64,000 nt of DNA, from NCBI GenBank assembly GCA_964638515.1, contig CAZWZL010000012.1:1-64000 (forward strand), written 5' to 3'. Origin of the DNA: CAYPGJ01 sp964638515. Lineage in GTDB: Bacteria > Planctomycetota > Phycisphaerae > Phycisphaerales > UBA1924. Under the pieces are notes generated by a model. That model was given only the letters and a program-made list of their open reading frames with translations, did no database searches and was not told the origin of the DNA. Positions 8,634 through 16,153 of the stretch are shown here, one piece after another. Position 1 is the first letter of the stretch. Every line of letters begins with the position of its first letter. Both the position numbers and the translations under genes were made by a program.

Positions 8634-9881
8634 ATGGCCCGCATCACACCCATCCGCAAGTGGCTCGCTCAGGCGCACGCCGACTTCCTCCCCTACGGCC
8701 CTCCCATCAATCCCGACACGCCCGCCGACCCGCGACACATCGAACTCGTCAACTCCTTCGCCGAACTCGAACTCGAATACGCCTCCAAACGCAAGGCCTG
8801 CGTCCTCTTCGATGCCCCACACCGCGCACTCCTCCAAGTCACGGGCTCCGAAAGGCTCGATTTCCTCCAACGAATGATCACGCAGGACCTCCGCCCACTC
8901 GCGCCCGGCGCCTGCGCCCGCGCCTTCTGGCTCAACCGCAAGGGACGCATCGACGCCGATCTCCGCGTCATCAACCTCGAAGACCGCATCCTCCTCACGC
9001 TCGACGCACACGCCGCGCGCCGCGCCCACGAATCCCTCTCCGCCTACGTCATCACCGAGGACGTCACGATCACCGACCTCACCGACCAACGACACTCCCT
9101 CCTCCTCCTCGGCCCGACCGCCCCCGACCTCCTCCGCGCCCTCGCGCAGCCCCTCTCCGGCCCGCACCCCGCCGACCTCGCCGACAACCACGCCTGCCGC
9201 GCAACGCTCGCGGGCGTCGAGCTCCTCATCGATCGTCAGGACCTCGCCAACATCCCCTCCTTCGAATGCATCCTCGATTCACCCGAACACGCCCTCACCC
9301 TCTGGCCCGCACTCCTCGAAGCCGCAAGCCCGTACAACGCCGCGCCCGACGGCGCGTCGAAACCCGCCACCGAACTCGCGCAGCGCATCAAACTCCGCCC
9401 CTGCGGCTGGCACGCCCTCAACGTCGCCCGCATCGAGTCCGGCGTCCCCCTCTACAACATCGACTTCGGCCCGGACTCACTCCCCCACGAGACCGGCGTC
9501 CTCCACGACCGCGTCTCCTTCAAGAAAGGCTGCTACCTCGGCCAGGAAGTCGTTGCGCGCCTCGAAGCCCTCGGCAAACCCAAGCAACAACTCGTCGCGC
9601 TCCGCATCGAATCCCAACCCTCACCCGAAGACCGGCACGAAGCCCGCCTCCCCATCGCGCCCGCGCAGCTCTTCGCCGAAGGCGACGCCCTCGGCGACGT
9701 CCTCGGCGCCATCACCTCCTCCACACTCTCACCCATGCTCGCCGGCGCGCCCATCGCCTTCGCACAACTCCGCACCAAACACGCCGCACCCGCCACACGC
9801 CTCGCCACCTCCGCCCAAGGCGTCATCCTCACCGCCACCGTCCAACCACGACTCCAATTCTGGCCCCCGGTCACCGACTAA
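8634..9881 (+). CDS. ygfZ: YgfZ/GcvT-family folate-binding iron-sulfur protein
   Basis: 415 residues. YgfZ (COG0354; CAF17/IBA57 in eukaryotes) resembles the T-protein of glycine cleavage and helps maintain certain Fe-S enzymes such as MiaB in a folate-dependent way. The signature K-G-C-Y-x-G-Q-E is intact as KKGCYLGQE at about 296-304, with the Cys that is essential in E. coli. The N-terminal half has the family pattern of a hydrophobic strand then LDFLQRMITQDL. The ATG at 8634 starts MARITPIRKWLAQ and is preceded by weak purines. No folate enzyme is adjacent, though gcvP lies about 17 kb away. A hairpin-rich intergenic region follows directly. Confidence 0.88.
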   Translation: MARITPIRKWLAQAHADFLPYGPPINPDTPADPRHIELVNSFAELELEYASKRKACVLFDAPHRALLQVTGSERLDFLQRMITQDLRPLAPGACARAFWLNRKGRIDADLRVINLEDRILLTLDAHAARRAHESLSAYVITEDVTITDLTDQRHSLLLLGPTAPDLLRALAQPLSGPHPADLADNHACRATLAGVELLIDRQDLANIPSFECILDSPEHALTLWPALLEAASPYNAAPDGASKPATELAQRIKLRPCGWHALNVARIESGVPLYNIDFGPDSLPHETGVLHDRVSFKKGCYLGQEVVARLEALGKPKQQLVALRIESQPSPEDRHEARLPIAPAQLFAEGDALGDVLGAITSSTLSPMLAGAPIAFAQLRTKHAAPATRLATSAQGVILTATVQPRLQFWPPVTD

Positions 9882-9898
9882 CCGCCGTTCGCGTGTGC

Positions 9899-9927
9899 CG
9901 TGGCCTATCGCGAAGCGAGGGGCCACG
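9899..9927 (+). terminator. Hairpin after ygfZ, possible terminator
   Basis: A composite inverted repeat starts 18 bases after the ygfZ stop: outer arms CGTGGCC (9899-9905) and GGCCACG (9921-9927), inner arms TCGC and GCGA around a GAA loop. No U-tract follows, so intrinsic termination is plausible but not shown. Confidence 0.4.
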
Positions 9928-9955
9928 ACGAAAACCCCGGTCATACCCATTCGCG

Positions 9956-10114
9956 CCGTCACAACCCCTCCCTCCGCTCGCCATCGGCGAGCGCGGGGGA
10001 GGATGTCGCGTAGCGACAGGAGGGGGGTGCTTTCTCCGCATGTCCACGCGCGAATCGCACCGTCACAACCCCTCCCTCCGCTCGCCATCGGCGAGCGCGG
10101 GGGAGGATGTCGCG
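9956..10114. repeat. 104-bp tandem repeat unit made of two hairpins (copy 1 and start of copy 2)
   Basis: The segment starting at 9956 recurs 104 bases later, at 10060, and runs identically until the N gap. Each unit holds two inverted repeats: CTCGCC-ATC-GGCGAG (9977-9991) inside a larger CCCCTCC/GGGGAGG stem, then GTCGC-GTA-GCGAC (10005-10017). After the gap, the sequence from 10215 matches 10011 onward for about 54 bases, and deleting the 100 N would place it exactly in the 104-base register. The real copy number is therefore unknown. No coding potential is convincing here. This and the next entry account for most of the 581 bases between ygfZ and the ABC permease. Confidence 0.85.
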
Positions 10115-10214
10115 NNNNNNNNNNNNNNNNNNNNNNNNNNNNNNNNNNNNNNNNNNNNNNNNNNNNNNNNNNNNNNNNNNNNNNNNNNNNNNNNNNNNNN
10201 NNNNNNNNNNNNNN
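10115..10214. other. Scaffold gap of 100 N inside tandem repeat
   Basis: Exactly 100 undetermined bases, the conventional size for a gap of unknown length. Both flanks belong to the same 104-bp repeat, which explains why the assembler stopped here. Confidence 0.98.
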
Positions 10215-10440
10215 TAGCGACAGGAGGGGGGTGCTTTCTCCGCATGTCCACGCGCGAATCGCACCGTCGGCAACCCCTCCTCCCGCGAGCACTTCCGGGG
10301 GCCCTTCCGGGGGCGCGGGAGAGGGGAGCATCGCGCAGCAACGCGGGGTGAGGGGGCAATCATCAGCGATGTCCGCGCCATACCCCTCTCCCCTTGCGGG
10401 AGAGGGTGTCGCTGCAATGCAGCGACGGGTGAGGGGGCAA
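10215..10440. repeat. REP-like double-hairpin elements, divergent copies
   Basis: After the end of a 104-bp unit come two more elements with the same plan: a pyrimidine-rich arm and its purine-rich complement, then a second hairpin, then GGGTGAGGGGGC. The clearest is CCCTCTCCC-CTTGC-GGGAGAGGG (10384-10406) followed by GTCGCTGCA-A-TGCAGCGAC (10408-10426). The middle one carries two 12-bp units, TTCCGGGGGCCC and TTCCGGGGGCGC (10293-10316), in its loop. Elements of this type are spread through many bacterial genomes as intergenic REP-like repeats and may fold in RNA or act as terminators. No RAYT-type transposase is present in the window. Confidence 0.75.
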
Positions 10441-10462
10441 ATTCCCGCGGCCTCCACGCCCC

Positions 10463-11662
10463 TCAAAAATCCCGCCTCGAAAACACCCGCGCCGCGATAC
10501 CCACGATCAACGCCTCGAACAGCAGCGACGTCCCGATGATCCACAACGCGCTCCGCCCGCGCACCGTCCGCGCCACGGCGTCCTGCGTCCCGCGGTGGTC
10601 CCCGAACGTCTCCACGATCTCCGCCTCTTCCTCGTCGTCCGTGTTCACATGGACGATCACCTCGTCGTTGCTCCCCCCCTGCGTGATCGCCGCAAGCTCC
10701 GACATCGACAGCAACTCGCGCTGCAGAATCCCCATCGTCTCGCTCGTCTTGGGCAGCGCGGTCTTGGCCGCCAGCGCAATCCGATGCCCCTGGCGACGAG
10801 ACTCCAGCCGCCCGCGCTCCTTCTCCAGCCGCGCCCGCGCGCGTTCCAGGGCCTCACGCTCCGCGTCCGGATTCGCCGCAGGCCTGAGCGCTCCGACGAT
10901 CGTCCCCATCACGCCGTTCCCGCTCGGCTTCGTCGGTTCTGCCTCGAGGCCTTCGAGCCGCGCCGTCCGCGCCTTTAGGTCCGCCTCGAGCCCCGTCACG
11001 CGGATCTCCGTCGACGCCTTGGCCGCGAGAAACGCCTGCTCCGTGACGTGCGATGCGAACACAAGCCCCCAGAACCCCATCGCCGCGAGCAACGCCGTCA
11101 TCGTCGATCGTGTCAGCAGCCCCACCAGCGCGCACACGCTGTAGATGTACGAAAAGAAGCACAGCACCAGCGGCACCGCGAGAAACACCTTCCATTCCCA
11201 GGATTCGCCCCGCACCCCGATGACCAGAAACGACGCCACCGAGAACACCACCACCTGCAAGCCCGCGAACAGCAGCGCCGACAGGTACTTCGTCACGAAC
11301 AGACGCGCACGAGAGATCGGCTTGCTCAGCACCACGTCGATCGCGCCCGCCTGCAGCATGTCCGGGATCACCCCCGCCGTGGAAACCAGCGCCAGCACCG
11401 TCGCCGCCCACGTCAGCCAGATCGGCACGCCCACGGCCACGAACAGGAACTTGTAGAACGAGTCCCGAGGCACCTGCGCCGTCGTGATCGTCCCCGGCAG
11501 AATCTCATACCCCAGCAGCGTGATCCCCGTCTCGCTGATCCCCACGGATCCCAGCGCCACCACCACCAGCCCCGAGATCGCCAGCACCACCCAGAACAAC
11601 TTCCGCGCGTTCAACTCGCGGTACGACTCGAGAAAGATCGCGCACGTCTGCCGGAGAATCAT
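10463..11662 (-). CDS. ABC-2 type transporter permease with large coiled-coil loop
   Basis: 399 residues. This is the membrane half of a two-gene ABC exporter; its start overlaps the ATPase stop by four bases (ATGA). About six hydrophobic helices: one near 25-50, a group between about 75 and 215, and a last one near 372-392 just before the C-terminus (ARVFSRRDF). Between the last two helices lies a soluble stretch of about 150 residues (about 215-370), rich in Ala, Arg and Glu, that looks like a coiled coil. Standard ABC-2 permeases of the NatB/GldF kind have only a short loop there. The substrate is unknown. Confidence 0.85.
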   Translation of the reverse strand: MILRQTCAIFLESYRELNARKLFWVVLAISGLVVVALGSVGISETGITLLGYEILPGTITTAQVPRDSFYKFLFVAVGVPIWLTWAATVLALVSTAGVIPDMLQAGAIDVVLSKPISRARLFVTKYLSALLFAGLQVVVFSVASFLVIGVRGESWEWKVFLAVPLVLCFFSYIYSVCALVGLLTRSTMTALLAAMGFWGLVFASHVTEQAFLAAKASTEIRVTGLEADLKARTARLEGLEAEPTKPSGNGVMGTIVGALRPAANPDAEREALERARARLEKERGRLESRRQGHRIALAAKTALPKTSETMGILQRELLSMSELAAITQGGSNDEVIVHVNTDDEEEAEIVETFGDHRGTQDAVARTVRGRSALWIIGTSLLFEALIVGIAARVFSRRDF

Positions 11663-12633
11663 GAGCCCGCTCCATTCCGGCGCCCGCGCCGCGCATCACC
11701 GGAAGCCCCCGGGTCCGCCGTCGCCCCCGTCGTCGGGTCCGACACCGCCGCAATAAACAAGTCCTCCAACGACGGACGAAACGCCCGCACGCTGCGGATC
11801 ACCACGCCCCTCGCGCGCAGCCCGTCGATCACCGGCTGCACCGTCTCCGCATCATCCGAGTCCACGCGAATCACACGCCCCTCCACGCTCAGCCCCGCCG
11901 CGCACGAGAGCGAGCCCGCATCCACGCCCTCAACGCCACATTCGATCTCGTACCGACGCTGCCCCACCGTCAACTCATCCAGCGTCCCCTCCATGGCCAT
12001 CCGCCCCTGCACGAGAATCGACACGCGATCGCACACCATCTCGGCCTCGCTCAGCAGGTGGCTGTTGAGCAGCACCGTCGTGCCCCGCTCTTTCATCTCG
12101 ACCAGCACGTCCCGGATCTCCTTCCGGCCCACCGGATCAACCCCGTCCGTCGGCTCGTCCAGCAGCACCACCTCCGGGTTGTTGATGAGCGCCTGCGCAA
12201 GCCCGATCCGCTGACGCATCCCCTTGCTGTACCGCGCGATCTTCACGCGCTCCCACTTGCGCATCCGCACGAGGTCGAGAAGCTCGCCCGTCCGCTGACG
12301 ACGCTCCCGCCGCGCAACACCCGTCATCGCGCCCGCCCAGTCGAGCGCCTGCCCGCCCGTCAGGTGCGACGGGAACTTCGGGTTCTCCGGCAGGTACCCC
12401 ACCCGCGCGAGCGTCGACGGCTGCCCGATCGGGTCGCCCAGCAACGTCCCCTCGCACGACGTCGGACGCACCAGCGTCGTGAGGATCTTCACGAGCGTGC
12501 TCTTGCCCGCGCCGTTCGGGCCGAGCAGCCCGTACACCTCCCCGCGCCGCACGCGCATCGTCACCCCCCGGAGCGCGTGGACCTTCCCCCGATACACCTT
12601 CTCGACCTGTCGAACGTCAATCGCGTATGGCAT
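11659..12633 (-). CDS. ABC transporter ATP-binding protein
   Basis: 324 residues. The nucleotide-binding subunit of the adjacent ABC-2 exporter. Walker A is GPNGAGKS (38-45), the ABC signature region is YSKGMRQR (135-142), Walker B is VVLLDE (155-160) with the catalytic Glu160, and the switch His is His192 in LLNSHLLSEAE. The C-terminal ~100 residues form the DUF4162-like extension common in exporter ATPases of the CcmA/NatA group. It overlaps the permease by four bases, which implies translational coupling and a 1:1 complex. The signature SKGMRQR rather than LSGGQ is usual for this subfamily. Confidence 0.93.
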   Translation of the reverse strand: MPYAIDVRQVEKVYRGKVHALRGVTMRVRRGEVYGLLGPNGAGKSTLVKILTTLVRPTSCEGTLLGDPIGQPSTLARVGYLPENPKFPSHLTGGQALDWAGAMTGVARRERRQRTGELLDLVRMRKWERVKIARYSKGMRQRIGLAQALINNPEVVLLDEPTDGVDPVGRKEIRDVLVEMKERGTTVLLNSHLLSEAEMVCDRVSILVQGRMAMEGTLDELTVGQRRYEIECGVEGVDAGSLSCAAGLSVEGRVIRVDSDDAETVQPVIDGLRARGVVIRSVRAFRPSLEDLFIAAVSDPTTGATADPGASGDARRGRRNGAGS

Positions 12634-12679
12634 GAATCGTGCGCACAGCCTCCGTCACTGCGAGCTCGCGGCGAACACA

Positions 12680-13333
12680 TCAGGTCCGCCGCAGAACAAG
12701 ATGAAACACATGGAAATGCTTCGGATTCCCGAACGGGTCGTTGCCGTCTTTTTCCGCTTCCTTGAAATGTTCTACCACCCATCCGTCCAACAACGCCTCC
12801 ACCTCCCGCCGCTGGTGGTACGTCCGTCCCTCGGTCCCCGCGCCGCAGTCCCGGTCCCCGAACAGCTGCCCCGCGAACTTCCCCCCGCGCCGCACCACCC
12901 GCATCACCCCCGCCCACACCGCCGGAAACACCTCCGCACGCCCAAACGGCAGCACAAAGCACGCGTTCACGAGGTCAACCCGGCCCCCCGCGATCTCGAT
13001 CAGGTCCGCGTCTTCGAGCCGCGCGACACGAGTCCGAAGTCGCGCCCGGTCAGCCGGTTGCGCGCCTTCTTCCACCAGGCGCGAGGCCTCGCCGCACCCG
13101 TCCATCGCCACCACCGTCCACCCACGTCGCAGCATCTCGTGCGCATCGCGCCCCGACCCCGAACCGACGTCAAGCGCCAAGCCGGGACCAAATCCCTCCA
13201 ACGCCCGGAGCAGCGTGTCCCGCGCGGGCTTGCCCTCCACGGCGTCGTAGTACGCGGGCCAATCCAACTCCAGTCGCGGCCCGGGGTTGCGCAAGGGAGC
13301 GCGAGAGCCGTCAGAATGGGGAGAAGGAGCCAT
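12680..13333 (-). CDS. Class I SAM-dependent methyltransferase
   Basis: 217 residues from the ATG at 13333. A Rossmann-like methyltransferase domain has motif I LALDVGSGSGRDA, the acidic end of strand 2 (VVAMDG), LEDADL and the VDLVNACFVLPF strand before the post-I region. The C-terminal NPKHFHVFHLVLRR is a typical seven-strand ending. The closest family impression is the small TehB-like or UbiE-like group; the substrate cannot be named. The start lies one base from the start of ubiD on the other strand, with no Shine-Dalgarno visible, so a start further inside is possible. Confidence 0.75.
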   Translation of the reverse strand: MAPSPHSDGSRAPLRNPGPRLELDWPAYYDAVEGKPARDTLLRALEGFGPGLALDVGSGSGRDAHEMLRRGWTVVAMDGCGEASRLVEEGAQPADRARLRTRVARLEDADLIEIAGGRVDLVNACFVLPFGRAEVFPAVWAGVMRVVRRGGKFAGQLFGDRDCGAGTEGRTYHQRREVEALLDGWVVEHFKEAEKDGNDPFGNPKHFHVFHLVLRRT

Positions 13334-13334
13334 C

Positions 13335-15365
13335 GTGTTCAACACGCTACAGGATTTTCTCGGCGCGCTGGACGCCGCGGGCGAACTGCGCCGGATCTCG
13401 CCACGCGTTTCCCCCGTTCTCGAAATCGCGGAAATCGCCGACCGCGTCAGCAAATCCCCGTGCCCGGGGCGAGCCAGCGCGTACGCGCAACGCGTGGATC
13501 CGAGGTTTCACCATCTCGGCGGGCACGCGCTGCTGTTCGAAAACGTCGAGGGCTCCGAGCTGCCCGTCGCCATCAACGTCTTCGGCTCGTATCGGCGCAT
13601 GGAGATGGCCCTCGGCTGTCCCGCGGGGAGAGGGTTTGACTATTGGGCCGAGCGGCTCGGTGCGCTGGTGGAGCCCGTGCCGCCGTCGGGGATTCGGGAG
13701 GCGATCGCCAAGATTCGGCAGTTTGCGCCGGTGCTGAAGATGCCGCCGAAGCGGGTGAAAACCGGAGTGTGTCAGGAAGTGGTGTGGATGGGGAAGGATG
13801 TGGACATCACGCGCTTGCCGCTCCTTCGGTGCTGGCCGCTGGATGGGGATCTCGCGGGTGTGGGCTGGCCGAGCGATATCAATCGGGGGATTGAGGGCGT
13901 TGATCTCGTTGATGCTCCGGCGTGGCGGGGGCGGTACATCACCTTCGCGGGCGTGCACACGATTCATGCGGACGATGCGGGGGCTGAGCGGCCGAGGTCT
14001 CGGAACATCGGGATGTACCGCGTGCAGGCGATGGGGCGCAAGCGGCTGGCGATGCACTGGCACATGCATCACGACGGGGCGAGGCACTGGAGATCGTGGA
14101 AGAAGCGGGGGGAGCGGATGCCGGTGGCGATCGTGTTCGGGGGGGAGAGCGTGCTGCCGTACGCCGCGACGGCGCCGATGCCTCCGGGGTTGAGCGAGGT
14201 CCTGCTCGCGGGGCTGCTCAATAGGCGCGGGATTCCGATGTGCGCGTGCAAGACGGTTCCGCTGCGCGTGCCGGCGAACGCCGAGATCGTGATCGAGGGG
14301 TGGGTGAGTCACGAGGCGCATGGCGTGAATTACGACCCGCGGACGGGCGAGCCGCTTGGGCCGGGGGCGGTTGCTGAGGGGCCCTTTGGCGACCACACAG
14401 GGTTCTATTCGTTGCCGGACCGGTATCCGATCGTGGAGGTGACGGCGATCACAATGCGTCGGAACGCGGTTTTTCCGGCGACGATCGTGGGGCTGCCGCC
14501 GCAGGAGGACTACTACGTGGGGAAGGCCACGGAGCGGATGTTCCTGCCGTTGCTTCGGACGCTCATCCCGGACATCGAGGACTACGACCTGCCGATGTTC
14601 GGGGCGTTCCACAACTGTGCGTTCCTGAAGATCAGGAAGGAGTACCCGTTGCAGGGGCGGCGGGTGATGCACAGCGTGTGGGGGGCGGGGCAGATGGCGT
14701 GGACGAAGCACGTGGTGGTCGTGGACGGCGATGTAGACGTGCACGATCACGCGGCGGTGCTGCGCGCGGTGGGCGAGCGGTGCGACCCGGCGCGGGACGT
14801 GGAGCGCGTGACGGGTCCGCTTGACATTCTCGATCACGCGGCGCCGATGCTGGGTATGGGCTCGAAGATGGGGTTCGACGCGACGGAGAAGACGGCGGAC
14901 GAGAAGGCGCTGCCGCCCCGGAAGAGTGATGGGGCGCACGAACGCGCGGACGTTGTTGCGCAAGCGCAACAGGTTGAGGGAGTGCTTGGCGTCTCGGCGC
15001 CGGCGCCGTTGGGGGGAGTGTGGTTGTTCGTCCGCGCGGATGAGGGGAAGGGGCGCGAGGTGATCGGCGCGTTGGATGCGGCGGGTGCGCTCGCGCGATG
15101 GACGGTGGTTGTGTCGGGGGAGGTGGACGTGGAGGATTGGGACGCGTGTCTGTTCCGCTGGTGCGCGAACAGCGACCCGGGGCGGGACAGGATTGTTTCG
15201 ACGGATGGCGCGTGCGTGGCGTTCGACGCGACGTCGAAGAAGCCCGCAGCGCAAAGCGAGGCGACGCATGGATATCCGGTGCGGGCGTTCCCGGAGATTC
15301 TGAGGATGGATGAGGCGACGAGGCGGCTGGTCACGAAGCGGTGGGAGGAGTACGGGGTGGTGTGA
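13335..15365 (+). CDS. ubiD: UbiD-family decarboxylase (prenylated-FMN dependent)
   Basis: 676 residues from a GTG that has AAGGAG about 5 bases upstream. UbiD enzymes decarboxylate aromatic or alpha,beta-unsaturated acids using prenylated FMN, for example in ubiquinone or futalosine-route menaquinone synthesis. Family blocks are seen in order: NRGIEGVD, NIGMYRVQ, MHWHMHHDGARH, PVAIVFGG, VPANAEIVIEG, EGPFGDHTGFY at about 348-358, and HSVWGAGQM. It is longer than E. coli UbiD (about 497 residues); the extension is C-terminal, after about residue 530. The partner prenyltransferase ubiX is not in the window. Codon use shifts from C-ending to G-ending near codon 100. Confidence 0.9.
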   Translation: MFNTLQDFLGALDAAGELRRISPRVSPVLEIAEIADRVSKSPCPGRASAYAQRVDPRFHHLGGHALLFENVEGSELPVAINVFGSYRRMEMALGCPAGRGFDYWAERLGALVEPVPPSGIREAIAKIRQFAPVLKMPPKRVKTGVCQEVVWMGKDVDITRLPLLRCWPLDGDLAGVGWPSDINRGIEGVDLVDAPAWRGRYITFAGVHTIHADDAGAERPRSRNIGMYRVQAMGRKRLAMHWHMHHDGARHWRSWKKRGERMPVAIVFGGESVLPYAATAPMPPGLSEVLLAGLLNRRGIPMCACKTVPLRVPANAEIVIEGWVSHEAHGVNYDPRTGEPLGPGAVAEGPFGDHTGFYSLPDRYPIVEVTAITMRRNAVFPATIVGLPPQEDYYVGKATERMFLPLLRTLIPDIEDYDLPMFGAFHNCAFLKIRKEYPLQGRRVMHSVWGAGQMAWTKHVVVVDGDVDVHDHAAVLRAVGERCDPARDVERVTGPLDILDHAAPMLGMGSKMGFDATEKTADEKALPPRKSDGAHERADVVAQAQQVEGVLGVSAPAPLGGVWLFVRADEGKGREVIGALDAAGALARWTVVVSGEVDVEDWDACLFRWCANSDPGRDRIVSTDGACVAFDATSKKPAAQSEATHGYPVRAFPEILRMDEATRRLVTKRWEEYGVV

Positions 15366-15388
15366 ACAGCGTCACGTGATGATGCTCG

Positions 15389-15410
15389 TGGCCAAGCGTC
15401 CGCTTGGCCA
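15389..15410. terminator. Bidirectional hairpin between ubiD and lipoprotein gene
   Basis: A perfect inverted repeat, TGGCCAAGCG-TC-CGCTTGGCCA, has 10-bp arms and lies between two converging genes (stops at 15365 and 15431). There is no obvious U-tract, but position and stability suit a shared terminator. Confidence 0.55.
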
Positions 15411-15430
15411 TGCCACACGTAGCGCGCTGA

Positions 15431-15823
15431 TCAGAGTTCTTCCTTGATCTCGTCGAGGATGCGACGGCTCATGGCCTCATCGCCGAAGGTTCCGATGCGG
15501 ATGGAGATCTTCGAGGTCTTCTCCGTTTCGGTGGTGATTCGGATGTTGACGCTCTTGTCCTCGGCGGTGCGGGCCTTGTAGTGCGCGTCGAGCTTGCTGG
15601 CGCCGCCGGAGATGACGTTTATCTTGAGATCGTCGAGGGCGCGCTCGGTGGCTTTGGCGACGCGTTCGACGCTGCCCTCGAGGGTGGCTTCGAGGTCTCC
15701 CTGCACGTAGGCGACACCGGCGCCAGCGCCGGCCGCGGCCGCGACGGCGAGGCAGCCTGCGAGGGGGAGGGATGTGAGGGTGAGTGCGGTTGCGGTGATT
15801 GCGATTCGGCAGGATTGAAGCAT
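15431..15823 (-). CDS. DUF3568-like small lipoprotein
   Basis: 130 residues. A lipoprotein signal peptide ends in LPLAGC (Cys24), followed by a Gly/Ala-rich stretch with AGAGVAYVQGDLEA. The rest, with TERALDDLKINVISG, a Lys/Thr-rich beta-strand region and MSRRILDEIKEEL at the end, matches the DUF3568 pattern of small periplasmic or outer-membrane lipoproteins with no known function. The ATG has AGGAGA about 6 bases upstream on its strand. It is divergent from mfd and stands alone. Confidence 0.8.
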   Translation of the reverse strand: MLQSCRIAITATALTLTSLPLAGCLAVAAAAGAGAGVAYVQGDLEATLEGSVERVAKATERALDDLKINVISGGASKLDAHYKARTAEDKSVNIRITTETEKTSKISIRIGTFGDEAMSRRILDEIKEEL

Positions 15824-15988
15824 GTGCGTCTCCTTTCCTTCGAGGACGTTATACGCGAGAGGGTCCGGGGTGGTTCTGCGGGGGAGGCGGGGGATACACT
15901 GGCGGAAGTTCGCTGGAAAGGAGGCACCGGCCGCGCGTGTTGCACACGCGTTGGCGGGGACGAGCATGCGCGCGGAGCAGCGGAAGAC

Positions 15989-16043
15989 GACGGGGGGCGT
16001 GGCGGAGGGGGCGCTGCGCGCGGTTCTTGAGGATGCGGTGATG
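15989..16043 (+). repeat. 55-bp sequence duplicated on both sides of the second gap (left copy)
   Basis: Positions 15989-16043 are identical to 16144-16198, with the 100-N gap exactly between. This is what two overlapping contig ends look like when a scaffolder fails to merge them. Collapsing the two copies and the gap (155 bases) restores an open frame into mfd. Confidence 0.9.
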
Positions 16044-16143
16044 NNNNNNNNNNNNNNNNNNNNNNNNNNNNNNNNNNNNNNNNNNNNNNNNNNNNNNNNN
16101 NNNNNNNNNNNNNNNNNNNNNNNNNNNNNNNNNNNNNNNNNNN
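16044..16143. other. Scaffold gap of 100 N at the start of mfd
   Basis: Exactly 100 undetermined bases, flanked by identical 55-bp sequences, so probably no sequence is missing. Confidence 0.98.
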
Positions 16144-16153
16144 GACGGGGGGC

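Noticed and set aside
8543..10351. Plus-strand frame overlapping ygfZ and the repeat region
   Set aside because: Highly Arg/Pro-rich translation, contains the N gap, and ygfZ in another frame is intact.
9957..10440. CRISPR array
   Set aside because: The 104-base units are contiguous and internally palindromic, with no unique spacers of constant length and no cas gene nearby.
13300..14000. Replication origin at the composition switch
   Set aside because: No AT-rich unwinding region, no dnaA-box cluster seen and no origin-linked gene; kept only as a skew observation.
13347..15269. Minus-strand open frame covering ubiD
   Set aside because: Arg/His/Pro-rich shadow of a G-rich gene; ubiD on the plus strand has all family motifs.
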